26,044 nucleotides of DNA, from contig JBELMP010000013.1 of the NCBI GenBank assembly GCA_042095695.1, positions 1 to 26,044 on the forward strand, read 5' to 3'. This document shows, piece by piece, positions 1 to 7,482 of the stretch. Numbering within the stretch: the stretch's first letter is position 1; every line of letters starts with the position of its first letter. The position numbers and the translations under genes were made by a program. The notes below the pieces were generated by a model that had not been told where the DNA came from, did no database searches, and saw nothing but the letters and a program-made list of their open reading frames with translations. This DNA comes from Maricaulis sp042095695 (lineage in GTDB: Bacteria; Pseudomonadota; Alphaproteobacteria; Caulobacterales; Maricaulaceae).

Positions 1-646
1 CCTGTGCCCCGATGAAGCCGGTAAGTGTGACATCTCCGCTGACATTGCCCCGCACGTCGACCACCGAGGACTCATCGCCTGTCAGTGTCATCGGGCCGCC
101 GGCCGTCAGCGAACCATCCAGATCGGTGCGAATGCTGATCGCATGGGATTGATTGCCTTCAATCGCAATCTGGCCGTTCGACTCAAGGGTGACATTGCCG
201 ACAAAGGCGCCCGTGCCATCGACAAGAATGCCGATCCGGTCGCCGCCAGTGGCCGACGGGCCGTCCAGGTCGCCGTCCTCATCATCATCGGTCGGCCCGT
301 TTTCATCGCTTATGCTGATAATACCGCCAACGGTGATATCGCCGGAATTACCACCGAGGGCAAGAATGCCTCGCGATCCATCATCATCGGTGACAATGTC
401 GATATCGCCACCGTTTTCGATCGTGATGTTATTATTGCTATCGAGGGTGAGGGCGGTTGCCGCCGTCGTGAAGGTCACCCGGCCATCGGCGGTGATGACG
501 ATATTGTCAGCCCCACCATTGGCACCGGCTGTGGATGTCGAGAGTGCGGTGGAAATCTCCTCGGAAACTTCACGATCCGCCCATGCGGCAGGTGCTGCGA
601 TAGTCAGCGACACAAGGGCGCTGGCGAACATAAAACGGCGACGCAT
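1..646 (-). CDS. Secreted surface/autotransporter-like protein, N-terminal part (runs off window edge)
   Basis: The frame is open from an ATG at 646 to the first base of the window, giving 215 visible residues and no stop, so the C-terminus is missing. It starts with a Sec signal peptide: MRRRFMF, a hydrophobic stretch, then APAAWA as the likely cleavage site near residue 23. The rest is rich in Gly, Asp, Thr, Ile and Val, with short recurring units such as GDIxVxGxI and GNVTLESNG and an acidic patch (DDDEDGDLDG near residue 115). This is typical of beta-helical passenger domains of autotransporters and large adhesins. A good Shine-Dalgarno (AGGAG, about 651-655) sits just before the ATG. No beta-barrel or other anchoring domain is visible, so the secretion route is inferred. 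Plus-strand frames over this stretch are shadows. Confidence 0.7.
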   Translation of the reverse strand, partial: MRRRFMFASALVSLTIAAPAAWADREVSEEISTALSTSTAGANGGADNIVITADGRVTFTTAATALTLDSNNNITIENGGDIDIVTDDDGSRGILALGGNSGDITVGGIISISDENGPTDDDEDGDLDGPSATGGDRIGILVDGTGAFVGNVTLESNGQIAIEGNQSHAISIRTDLDGSLTAGGPMTLTGDESSVVDVRGNVSGDVTLTGFIGAQ

Positions 647-708
647 ACCGACTCCTAGCGAACAACCCGATACGGGGATTGGTAACTTCGATCAGTTTTT
701 TAACCAAT

Positions 709-720
709 GGAAGCGCTTCC
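709..720. promoter_or_regulatory. Perfect 12-bp palindrome, LacI-family operator-like
   Basis: GGAAGCGCTTCC is a perfect palindrome with the central CG of LacI/GalR-family operators (general form TGNAANCGNTTNCA). It lies 63-74 bp upstream of the surface-protein ATG at 646 and just upstream, on the minus strand, of a possible -35 (TTGGTT). Seen: the palindrome. Inferred: that a LacI-type sugar regulator controls the surface protein. No such regulator is encoded in this window. Confidence 0.45.
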
Positions 721-749
721 GTCGACCGGTCATGTGACTCTCAAACAGC

Positions 750-774
750 AAAACGGCCGGGAAAGCCCCGGCCG
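750..774 (-). terminator. Intrinsic terminator of glnA
   Basis: On the minus strand, CGGCCGGG and CCCGGCCG form an 8-bp GC stem (767-774 with 754-761) around a 5-nt loop, followed by TTTT (750-753 read in reverse). It lies 35 bp past the glnA stop and would separate glnA from the downstream surface-protein gene on the same strand. Confidence 0.75.
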
Positions 775-808
775 CATGCATTTGTAATGTTCGGTAAAGG
801 AACCGAAA

Positions 809-2212
809 TCAGCAGGAATAATACATCGAGAATTCGACCGGGTGCGGGTGCATTTCGAAGCGCAGGACTTCTTCGGTCTTCAGTTCGATGTAAGCGTCGA
901 TCTGGTCATCATCCATCACGCCGCCTTTTTTGAGGAAGTCGCGATCCGCATCAAGCGATTCCAGGGCTTCGCGCAGGGAGCGGCAGACCGTCGGGATGTC
1001 CTTGAGCTCTTCCGGCGGCAGGTCGTAGAGGTCCTTATCCATCGGATCGCCCGGATCAATCCGGTTTTCGATACCGTCAAGGCCCGCCATCATCAGTGCC
1101 GTGTAGGTGAGATAGGGATTGCCCGCCGGGTCCGGGAAGCGCGTCTCGATCCGCTTGGCATTGGCAGAATTCACCCACGGAATCCGTACCGATGCGGAGC
1201 GGTTACGGGCGGAATAGGCCAGCAGGACCGGGGCTTCAAAGCCCGGCACAAGGCGCTTGTAGGAATTGGTCGAGGCATTCGCGAAGGCATTGATCGCCCG
1301 CGCGTGCTTGATGATGCCACCGATATAGTACAGGCAGGTGTCAGACAGATCGGCATAACGATCGCCAGCAAACATCGGCTTGCCGCCCTTCCAGATCGAC
1401 TGGTGCACATGCATGCCGGTGCCATTGTCGTTCCAGACGGGCTTGGGCATGACAGTCGCCGACTTGCCATAGGCATGTGCAACATTCTGGACGGTGTATT
1501 TATAGAGCTGCATCCGGTCAGCCATCGTCGTGAGCGTGGCGAACTTCATGCCGAGCTCATGCTGGGACGGTGCGACTTCGTGGTGATGCTTTTCAGGCTC
1601 CAGGCCCAGCTCTTCCATGACGGAGAGCATCTCGGTGCGCATATCCTGACCGCTATCAACCGGATTGACCGGGAAATAGCCACCCTTCGGACCCGGGCGA
1701 TGGCCCAGATTGCCGCTGTCATACATGGAACCGGAATTATAGGGGCCTTCCTCGCTGTCCAGCGAATAGCCCGTATCATTCTGCTCGGTTGACCAGCGCA
1801 CATCATCAAAGACGAAGAATTCCGCTTCCGGGCCAAAATAGGCCGTGTCGCCAATACCGGTCGATTTCAGGAAGGCTTCGGCCTTCTTCGCGGTTGTGCG
1901 CGGGTCACGATTATAGGCCTCGCCGGTGCCCGGTTCGAGAATGTCGCACATCAGCACAAGCGTCTTCTGCTGATAGAAAGGGTCGACAAAGCTCTGACCC
2001 ACATCCGGTTTGAGGATCATGTCGGACTCATTGATCGCCTTCCAGCCGGCAATCGAAGAGCCGTCGAACATGACGCCGTCTTCGAAGAAATCGGCATCAA
2101 CCTGGGAGTGATCGAATGTCACATGCTGCAGCTTGCCGCGCGGATCGGTGAAACGAAGATCAACGTATTTGATCTCCTCATCACGCATCTTTTTGAGAAT
2201 GGACTCTGACAT
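809..2212 (-). CDS. glnA: Glutamine synthetase type I
   Basis: GlnA makes glutamine from glutamate, ammonia and ATP in the cytoplasm, as a dodecamer, and is the main ammonia-assimilating enzyme. The 467-residue length fits the GSI-beta class. Recognisable segments are MFDGSSIAGW near residue 50, PEAEFFVFD near 130, HHEVAPSQHE near 210, NGTGMHVHQS near 265 and the C-terminal HPVEFSMYYSC. The adenylylation site is kept: DLYDLPPEE with Tyr at about residue 396, so control by GlnE is expected. A GGGGAG Shine-Dalgarno (2221-2226) sits 8 nt before the ATG. glnB lies 32 bp upstream on the same strand, the usual alphaproteobacterial glnB-glnA operon. An intrinsic terminator follows the stop. Confidence 0.98.
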   Translation of the reverse strand: MSESILKKMRDEEIKYVDLRFTDPRGKLQHVTFDHSQVDADFFEDGVMFDGSSIAGWKAINESDMILKPDVGQSFVDPFYQQKTLVLMCDILEPGTGEAYNRDPRTTAKKAEAFLKSTGIGDTAYFGPEAEFFVFDDVRWSTEQNDTGYSLDSEEGPYNSGSMYDSGNLGHRPGPKGGYFPVNPVDSGQDMRTEMLSVMEELGLEPEKHHHEVAPSQHELGMKFATLTTMADRMQLYKYTVQNVAHAYGKSATVMPKPVWNDNGTGMHVHQSIWKGGKPMFAGDRYADLSDTCLYYIGGIIKHARAINAFANASTNSYKRLVPGFEAPVLLAYSARNRSASVRIPWVNSANAKRIETRFPDPAGNPYLTYTALMMAGLDGIENRIDPGDPMDKDLYDLPPEELKDIPTVCRSLREALESLDADRDFLKKGGVMDDDQIDAYIELKTEEVLRFEMHPHPVEFSMYYSC

Positions 2213-2244
2213 ATTAGGGGCTCCCCAATGCTCGGATTAACAGG

Positions 2245-2583
2245 TTAAAGCGCGTCCTCTCCGGTCTCGCCGGTACGGATGCGGATGACGTTTTCAATCG
2301 ATGAGACAAAGATTTTGCCATCGCCGATCCGGCCAGTCTGGGCCGCAGTCTGGATAGCCTCCACGGCCGCATCAACACGGTCGGAAGGGAGGACGAGTTC
2401 GATTTTGATCTTCGGCAGGAAATCCACCACATATTCGGCGCCACGATACAGCTCGGTATGACCTTTCTGGCGGCCAAATCCCTTCGCCTCAATCACGGTC
2501 AGGCCCTGGACGCCGACGTCCTGCAGCGCCTCTTTCACATCATCGAGTTTGAACGGTTTGATGATGGCTTCGATTTTTTTCAT
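2245..2583 (-). CDS. glnB: Nitrogen regulatory protein P-II (GlnB)
   Basis: GlnB is a trimeric P-II signal protein that reports 2-oxoglutarate, ATP/ADP and glutamine status to GlnE, NtrB and other partners. The product is 112 residues, the family norm. It begins MKKIEAIIKPFKLDDVKEAL and has the T-loop KGHTELYRGAEYVVDF with the uridylylation tyrosine at position 51. GRIGDGKIFV (B-loop) and a C-loop ending IRIRTGE follow. The ATG at 2583 is chosen over an in-frame upstream start because AAGGAG (2589-2594) lies directly before it and similarity to P-II begins there. It is the first gene of glnB-glnA. The T-loop begins with KGHTE, as in GlnB rather than GlnK types, but paralogue assignment rests mainly on the glnA neighbour. 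Confidence 0.97.
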   Translation of the reverse strand: MKKIEAIIKPFKLDDVKEALQDVGVQGLTVIEAKGFGRQKGHTELYRGAEYVVDFLPKIKIELVLPSDRVDAAVEAIQTAAQTGRIGDGKIFVSSIENVIRIRTGETGEDAL

Positions 2584-3071
2584 TACCGACTCCTTAGTCT
2601 GAAGCGAACGGTATTGGCCTCGGCCAACAACACAAGCGCTTCCGGGAATGCGACACTGTATGTGAACATCACCTGCTCGCGAATCGAGCAGGGTGCTAGG
2701 AGATGGGGCAGGCGCCCTTTCTTCGATACTGGCTGGAAATTCCTGACCTGTCTGCGAAAAAATGGCTATAGATAATAAAAACAGCCCATTAGCTCGGTTT
2801 TGCCGAAATTCTGTCGCATCGGGATTGCGTCCAGCCTTGCCCCGTGCACGCAATGGGGCAGCCTGCTTATTCGCGATGCAATTTCACAGGGTGGTCGAAC
2901 CGCGTACGGCGCTTGCCAATATGGCAGACAGGTGATTCCAGGCCGTCGCAATTTAGCGGCCGCAGCAAGAAATGGTGCGCCGCGAAGGGCTGAGGGATAC
3001 CGCATTCGGCTCTTTGATCTCGGCGCGGCGCAGTTCATGGTCGGCCCGAAAAAGCCAGAAGCGAGGCCCCC
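2584..3071. other. 488-bp divergent intergenic region between glnB and maeB
   Basis: No convincing gene is visible here. A plus-strand frame at 2800-3108 and a minus-strand frame across maeB lack any recognisable family and overlap maeB in another frame. The region should hold the glnB-glnA promoter (minus) and the maeB promoter (plus). An AT-rich patch lies at 2755-2780 and a stem-capable repeat TGCCCC/GGGGCA near 2837-2860. I found no clear sigma-54 promoter (TGGCAC-N5-TTGCA) on either strand. Palindromes near glnB are listed separately. Confidence 0.5.
2614..2643 (-). promoter_or_regulatory. Two adjacent palindromic elements in the glnB 5' region
   Basis: TTGGCC-TC-GGCCAA (2614-2627) is an inverted repeat with 6-bp arms. 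Immediately beyond it, the minus strand reads GGAAGCGCTTGTG (2631-2643), built on the palindrome AAGCGCTT. Its first ten bases are identical to the LacI-like palindrome at 709-718. Both lie 30-60 bp upstream of the glnB ATG, where a repressor or an RNA hairpin could act. Function is unknown. Confidence 0.3.
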
Positions 3072-5351
3072 ATGTCTCAGGATTCCCGAGACCCTTCGAT
3101 CTCCATAGCCGACCAGGAAGCGCTTAGTTTTCACGCCAAGCCGCAGCCGGGCAAGATCGGAATAACTGCAACCAAACCAATGGCGACCCAGCGCGACTTG
3201 TCGCTGGCTTACTCGCCGGGCGTGGCAGCGCCGGTCAAGGCAATCGCCGACTCTCCGGATGCGGTTTATGACTATACGTCGAAGGGAAACATGGTCGCTG
3301 TGGTGTCCAATGGCACCGCCATTCTCGGGCTTGGGGATCTGGGTGCGATGGCCTCGAAGCCGGTGATGGAAGGCAAGGCCGTGCTGTTCAAGCGCTTTGC
3401 CGATATCGACGCGGTGGATGTCGAGGTGGAATACACCGATCCGGAGGCCTTTATCGCCTGTGTGAAAGGGTTCGGGAACAGTTTTGGCGGGATCAATCTC
3501 GAGGATATCAAGGCGCCGGAATGCTTCGAGATTGAGCGCCGCCTGCGCGAGGAACTCGATATCCCCGTCATGCATGATGATCAGCATGGCACCGCCATTA
3601 TCGCAGCGGCCGGACTGATCAATGCCTGTGACATCACGGGCCGTGCGATGGACGAGCTGAAAGTTGTTCTTTGTGGAGCCGGCGCCGCCGGCCTGTCCGT
3701 GCTTGAGCTCATCAAGCATCTTGGGGTGAAGGACGAAAACACCATCGTCGTGGATATCGAGGGTGTCGTTTATGACGGGCGGCCCGGCCTGCACGATCGG
3801 CTTGCACGGCATGCTGTGAAAACCGGAAAACGCACTCTGGCTGAGGCGGCGGAGGGGGCTGACTGCCTGCTCGGCCTGTCTGCCGCGGGCGTGTTCACCA
3901 AGGAGATTATTGCCTCACTGGCACCGCGCCCCATCGTCTTCGCCATGGCCAATCCGACCCCGGAAATCACCCCGGAGGAGGTCGCCCAGGTCCGGGAAGA
4001 TGTCATCATGGCAACCGGCCGGTCGGACTATCCCAACCAGGTCAATAATGTTCTCGGCTTCCCCTATATTTTTCGCGGCGCTCTCGATGTTCGGGCGACA
4101 GAAATCAATGAGGCCATGAAGGTCGCTGCAGCCCGGGCCCTGGCCGCCCTGGCGCGCGAGGATGTGCCCGATGAAGTGGCCGAAGCCTATAAGGTCGACC
4201 GGCTGCAATATGGGCGCGACTATATCATTCCATCGCCCTTCGACCCCCGTCTGATATCCTGGATACCCCCCTTCGTGGCGCGGGCTGCTGTCGAGAGCGG
4301 GGTGGCGCGCCTGCCATTCCACGAAGATGCCGATTACAAGGCCTCGCTGGCGCGGCGGCTGGACCCGACTGCAGGCCTGCAACAGCGCATTTCTGCCGTT
4401 ATCCGGTCGGAACAAAAGCGCATCGTCTTTGCCGAGGGCGAAGAGCCGTCCGTGATTCGCGCGGCCTATGCCTTCCATAATCAGGGGCTGGGGCGGCCGA
4501 TACTTGTTGCGCGCGAGACTGTTGCTCTGAAAAATATGGAGGAGCTGGGCATTCCGCCGGACGGTATCGAGATCTGCAATGCGCGTCTGTCCGAGCATAA
4601 TCAGGACTATGCGGACTATCTTTACGAGCGTTTGCAGCGCAAGGGCTATCTGCGGCGGGATGTGCAAAGACGGGTCAATAATGATCGCAATGTCTTTTCT
4701 GCCTGCATGCTTAAAATGGGCCATGCGGATGGCATGGTGACCGGTGTGACCCGGCACTCCAACGTGGTCATGCAAGATGTGAAACTGGCGCTCGGGCCCG
4801 CGGAAGGCCATCGATCCGTCGGTATCACCGCGGCGATCACACCGGGGCGGACCTTGCTGATCAGTGATACCTCGGTCACCGAGTTTCCCAATGCCGAGGA
4901 ACTTGCCGATATCGCAGTTGCGACCGCGCAGGCTGCGGTTCGTTTTGGCGTGACGCCCCATCTGGCTTTCCTGTCCTATTCCAGCTTCGGCAATCCGCCG
5001 GGCGAGCGGACGGAAAAGATCCAAGAGGCTGTTCGTATTCTCGATGCCCGTGGCGTGGCGTTTGAATATGAGGGCGAGATGGCCGCAGATGTTGCACTGG
5101 ATCCGGAACATCACGCGCTCTATCCGTTTTCGCGCCTGACCCAGCCTGCCAATGTGCTCGTCATGCCGGCCGTGCACTCCGCCTCCATCGCCGTACGCCT
5201 GCTGAAAGCGGCGGGCGGGGCGACGGTGATCGGTCCGATGCTGGTCGGGCTGGAGAAACCGGTTCAGATCGCACGGCTGGGCGCGAGCGTGACGGAGATT
5301 GTCAATCTTGCGGGAATTGCGGCCTATGATCTCAACCAGCAGGCGGGTTGA
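3072..5351 (+). CDS. maeB: NADP-dependent malic enzyme with C-terminal phosphotransacetylase-like domain
   Basis: MaeB converts L-malate to pyruvate and CO2 with reduction of NADP, supplying pyruvate and NADPH during growth on organic acids. The protein has 759 residues, the size of the MaeB type. The N-terminal malic domain (about 15-150) carries LAYSPGVAAPVKAI and DDQHGTA. The NAD(P)-binding domain (about 160-400) has the nucleotide motif CGAGAAGLSVL and the segment FAMANPTPEI. From about residue 430 to the end is a phosphate acetyl/butaryl transferase-like domain. In characterised MaeB proteins that domain is regulatory (acetyl-CoA inhibition) rather than catalytic; this is family knowledge, not seen here. 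A weak Shine-Dalgarno (GAGG, about 3063) precedes the ATG. A MATE exporter follows 102 bp later on the same strand. Confidence 0.96.
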   Translation: MSQDSRDPSISIADQEALSFHAKPQPGKIGITATKPMATQRDLSLAYSPGVAAPVKAIADSPDAVYDYTSKGNMVAVVSNGTAILGLGDLGAMASKPVMEGKAVLFKRFADIDAVDVEVEYTDPEAFIACVKGFGNSFGGINLEDIKAPECFEIERRLREELDIPVMHDDQHGTAIIAAAGLINACDITGRAMDELKVVLCGAGAAGLSVLELIKHLGVKDENTIVVDIEGVVYDGRPGLHDRLARHAVKTGKRTLAEAAEGADCLLGLSAAGVFTKEIIASLAPRPIVFAMANPTPEITPEEVAQVREDVIMATGRSDYPNQVNNVLGFPYIFRGALDVRATEINEAMKVAAARALAALAREDVPDEVAEAYKVDRLQYGRDYIIPSPFDPRLISWIPPFVARAAVESGVARLPFHEDADYKASLARRLDPTAGLQQRISAVIRSEQKRIVFAEGEEPSVIRAAYAFHNQGLGRPILVARETVALKNMEELGIPPDGIEICNARLSEHNQDYADYLYERLQRKGYLRRDVQRRVNNDRNVFSACMLKMGHADGMVTGVTRHSNVVMQDVKLALGPAEGHRSVGITAAITPGRTLLISDTSVTEFPNAEELADIAVATAQAAVRFGVTPHLAFLSYSSFGNPPGERTEKIQEAVRILDARGVAFEYEGEMAADVALDPEHHALYPFSRLTQPANVLVMPAVHSASIAVRLLKAAGGATVIGPMLVGLEKPVQIARLGASVTEIVNLAGIAAYDLNQQAG

Positions 5352-5453
5352 AGAGCCGGCATGCTGTTTTTCACGCCGATTTGAGCGCAAGAGGGTGCAG
5401 ACAGTCGGGGGCATTCCTATTTAAGCTGCTTCGCGATCAAGGAGGCGATTGCC

Positions 5454-6869
5454 ATGGCAGGACGGGCAACGCGCGACCTGACGGAAGGACCCGTTTTCGG
5501 GCATATATTCCGCATGTTGCTGCCGATGAGTTTCGGCATTTTAGCGATGATGCTCGTCGGCATTATCGATACTTACTGGGTGGGTACGTTGGGCACTGCT
5601 GAGCAGGCGGCGGTGCAGATGAGCTTTCCCGTCACCATGCTGGTGATGAGCATCTCCATCGGCCTGGGTGCCGGTGCAGTGTCTGCGGTCTCGCGTGCGG
5701 CCGGACGCAAGGACGGAACGTCCATTCCGCGCATGGCTACGGACGCGCTCAGCCTGTCTGCCATCTCCGTGGGAACCGTCTCCATTCTCGGCATTATCTT
5801 TGTCGAACCGATTTTCGCTGCCCTGGGCGCCAGTGCCTCGATGATGCCGCACGTGGTCGATTACATGACAGTGTGGTTCGCCGGTATTGTGCTGATTGTT
5901 GGCCCGATGGTTGCCAGCAATATCCTGCGTGCACTGGGCAATGCGATCATTCCGTCACTGATGATGATTGCCGCGGCTATCGTCAACATGGTGCTCGACC
6001 CGATCTTTATTCTGGATGATGTCTTTGGCTGGTTCCCGGGCCTGGGCTGGGGCGTTTCCGGCGCTGCCCTGGCGACCGTCGCCGCCAATGCCGTCACCTT
6101 CATCATGGTCATGCTCTATCTGATTTTCCGGGAGAAGCTGATTGATCTCTCGATCCCGAATTTCTCCGAGGTCTGGGCACATTGGGTGGATATTGCGCGG
6201 GTCGGTATTCCGGCCACCTTCGCCAATATCTTCAACCCGCTTGCCATGACGGTGGCGATGTCCGGTCTCGGCATGGCCCGCTTTGGCGATGCGGCTGTTG
6301 GCGGGCTCGGTGTGGCGGGGCGTATCGAGGCTTTTGCGATTGTACCGCTTTTCGCACTCTCCGCGTCCATCGGTGCGGTCACCGGCCAGAATGGCGGCGC
6401 AGAACGCCTCGACCGTGTCCGGCAGGCATTCCGGTCAAGCTTCTATTTCTGCATCGGGTGGAGCGTAACGATTGCGCTGATCCTCTGGCTCGGGGCCGAC
6501 CTGTTCGCGGCGGCTTTCCTTCCCAGTGAAGAAGGACGGGCCGTGGCCAGCGCCTATTGGACGATCGTTCCGGTTACGATTGTTGGCTATGGCATCACCA
6601 TCGCGGCGAGCGCCGGCTTTAATGGGCTCGGCAGACCCGGACATGGCATGGCGATTACGGCGGGACGGGCTCTGGTCCTGATGATCCCCTTCGTCGTCAT
6701 CGGGGCTGCGATGTTCGAGACGCCGACTGGCGTGATCTACGGTATTGCAGCGGCCAATCTCCTTGCTGGCCTTTTGACCGCGGCCTTTGTCATGCTGCGC
6801 GCGCCCATGACTGCCAAGCATACCGGTCGCAAGGCATCCTCATCGACCGAGGAAACCGAGCCGGCCTGA
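5454..6869 (+). CDS. MATE-family multidrug/toxin efflux transporter
   Basis: This is an inner-membrane secondary transporter expected to export drugs or metabolites with Na+ or H+ exchange; the substrate cannot be told from sequence. The 471 residues form about twelve hydrophobic segments in two MatE repeats. The first repeat begins MLLPMSFGILAMMLVGIIDT near residue 20, and the second starts near residue 245 (ARVGIPATFANIFNP). The short tail (KHTGRKASSSTEETEPA) is hydrophilic and probably cytoplasmic. The start is well supported by AAGGAGG (5439-5445), 8 nt before the ATG. It follows maeB by 102 bp on the same strand, so it could be co-transcribed. It converges on the methyltransferase gene with only 6 bp between the two stops. 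Confidence 0.93.
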   Translation: MAGRATRDLTEGPVFGHIFRMLLPMSFGILAMMLVGIIDTYWVGTLGTAEQAAVQMSFPVTMLVMSISIGLGAGAVSAVSRAAGRKDGTSIPRMATDALSLSAISVGTVSILGIIFVEPIFAALGASASMMPHVVDYMTVWFAGIVLIVGPMVASNILRALGNAIIPSLMMIAAAIVNMVLDPIFILDDVFGWFPGLGWGVSGAALATVAANAVTFIMVMLYLIFREKLIDLSIPNFSEVWAHWVDIARVGIPATFANIFNPLAMTVAMSGLGMARFGDAAVGGLGVAGRIEAFAIVPLFALSASIGAVTGQNGGAERLDRVRQAFRSSFYFCIGWSVTIALILWLGADLFAAAFLPSEEGRAVASAYWTIVPVTIVGYGITIAASAGFNGLGRPGHGMAITAGRALVLMIPFVVIGAAMFETPTGVIYGIAAANLLAGLLTAAFVMLRAPMTAKHTGRKASSSTEETEPA

Positions 6870-6875
6870 CCCTGT

Positions 6876-7457
6876 TCAGCGGCGCCTCAGGGGAATGGCG
6901 ATTTCTGCCAGTGCCGGCAGGGTGGGGTGTGGGAAGGCCAGGTGTTGCGATGCCTCCGGCCATTCCCAGCGGTCTGTTGGAAACAGGGTCTGCATGGCGT
7001 CGATCGGGCAGTCATATGGCGGTCCGCCACGCTCGCCTTTTTGCATGAAAAGCGCCAGCAGCACCCCGCCAGGTTTCAGCCAGGCCTGCACCGTCTCTTC
7101 ATACTGGGCGCGCTGCTTGGGGGAAATCGCGCAAAGGAAAGTCTGCTCCCAGATCAGGTCATATGGTGGATCTGCCTTGTGACCAAAGGCGTCGCCCTGG
7201 ATAAATAGCGCTGTCTGCGCAGCAGCGGCGAAAACCTGTCTTTGCCAGCCGATTGCGGTTTCCGACAGATCCGCCAGCGTCACTGCGAGGCCTTGATCGG
7301 CCAGGGCCAGTGGTTCGCGGGCCCGCCCGCAACCGGGGATCATAATTGTGCGTCCAGCTGAGAGATGACCGAGCCGCGCCCAGTGTTCGAGCGCCGGGTG
7401 AAGCCCTGCACGTTCCCACGGGGTATCATTGTCCTGAAATCGGGATTCCCAATCCAT
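6876..7457 (-). CDS. Thiopurine S-methyltransferase (TPMT) family protein
   Basis: This is a SAM-dependent class I methyltransferase of the TPMT family, whose bacterial members methylate thiopurines or selenium and tellurium species. The real substrate here is unknown. The N-terminus has the family signature WESRFQDNDTPWE. SAM-binding motif I follows as IMIPGCGRAREPLALADQG (about residues 38-56), then TLADLSETAI. WEQTFLCAI and PGGVLLALF later match the Rossmann fold. It has 193 residues, somewhat shorter than the best known bacterial TPMTs (about 217). A GGGAG sequence lies just before the ATG. The gene sits 25 bp downstream of the EAL-like gene on the same strand, probably in one operon, and converges with the MATE gene. 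Confidence 0.88.
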   Translation of the reverse strand: MDWESRFQDNDTPWERAGLHPALEHWARLGHLSAGRTIMIPGCGRAREPLALADQGLAVTLADLSETAIGWQRQVFAAAAQTALFIQGDAFGHKADPPYDLIWEQTFLCAISPKQRAQYEETVQAWLKPGGVLLALFMQKGERGGPPYDCPIDAMQTLFPTDRWEWPEASQHLAFPHPTLPALAEIAIPLRRR

Positions 7458-7482
7458 GTCTGTCTCCCAAGGTCTAGGAAGA

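Noticed and set aside
2766..2775. CTATAGATAA, nine of ten bases of the BioR operator TTATAGATAA
   Set aside because: It lies between glnB and maeB, about 22 kb from the bio genes, and is not repeated in the bioF-bioA gap. An AT-rich promoter patch explains it.
2584..2853. 90-residue N-terminal extension of GlnB
   Set aside because: P-II proteins are 112 residues and AAGGAG lies directly before the ATG at 2583.
2584..3071. Possible sigma-54/NtrC promoter for glnB-glnA
   Set aside because: No TGGCAC-N5-TTGCA element or TGCACC-N5-GGTGCA enhancer could be found on either strand.
2766..3812. Long minus-strand frame of 348 codons across the maeB start
   Set aside because: It lies opposite the well-supported malic-enzyme domain, has no recognisable family and is a GC-frame shadow.
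3915..5414. Minus-strand frame of 499 codons opposite maeB
   Set aside because: It mirrors maeB codons and shows no domain, signal or ribosome site; a shadow of a GC-rich gene.
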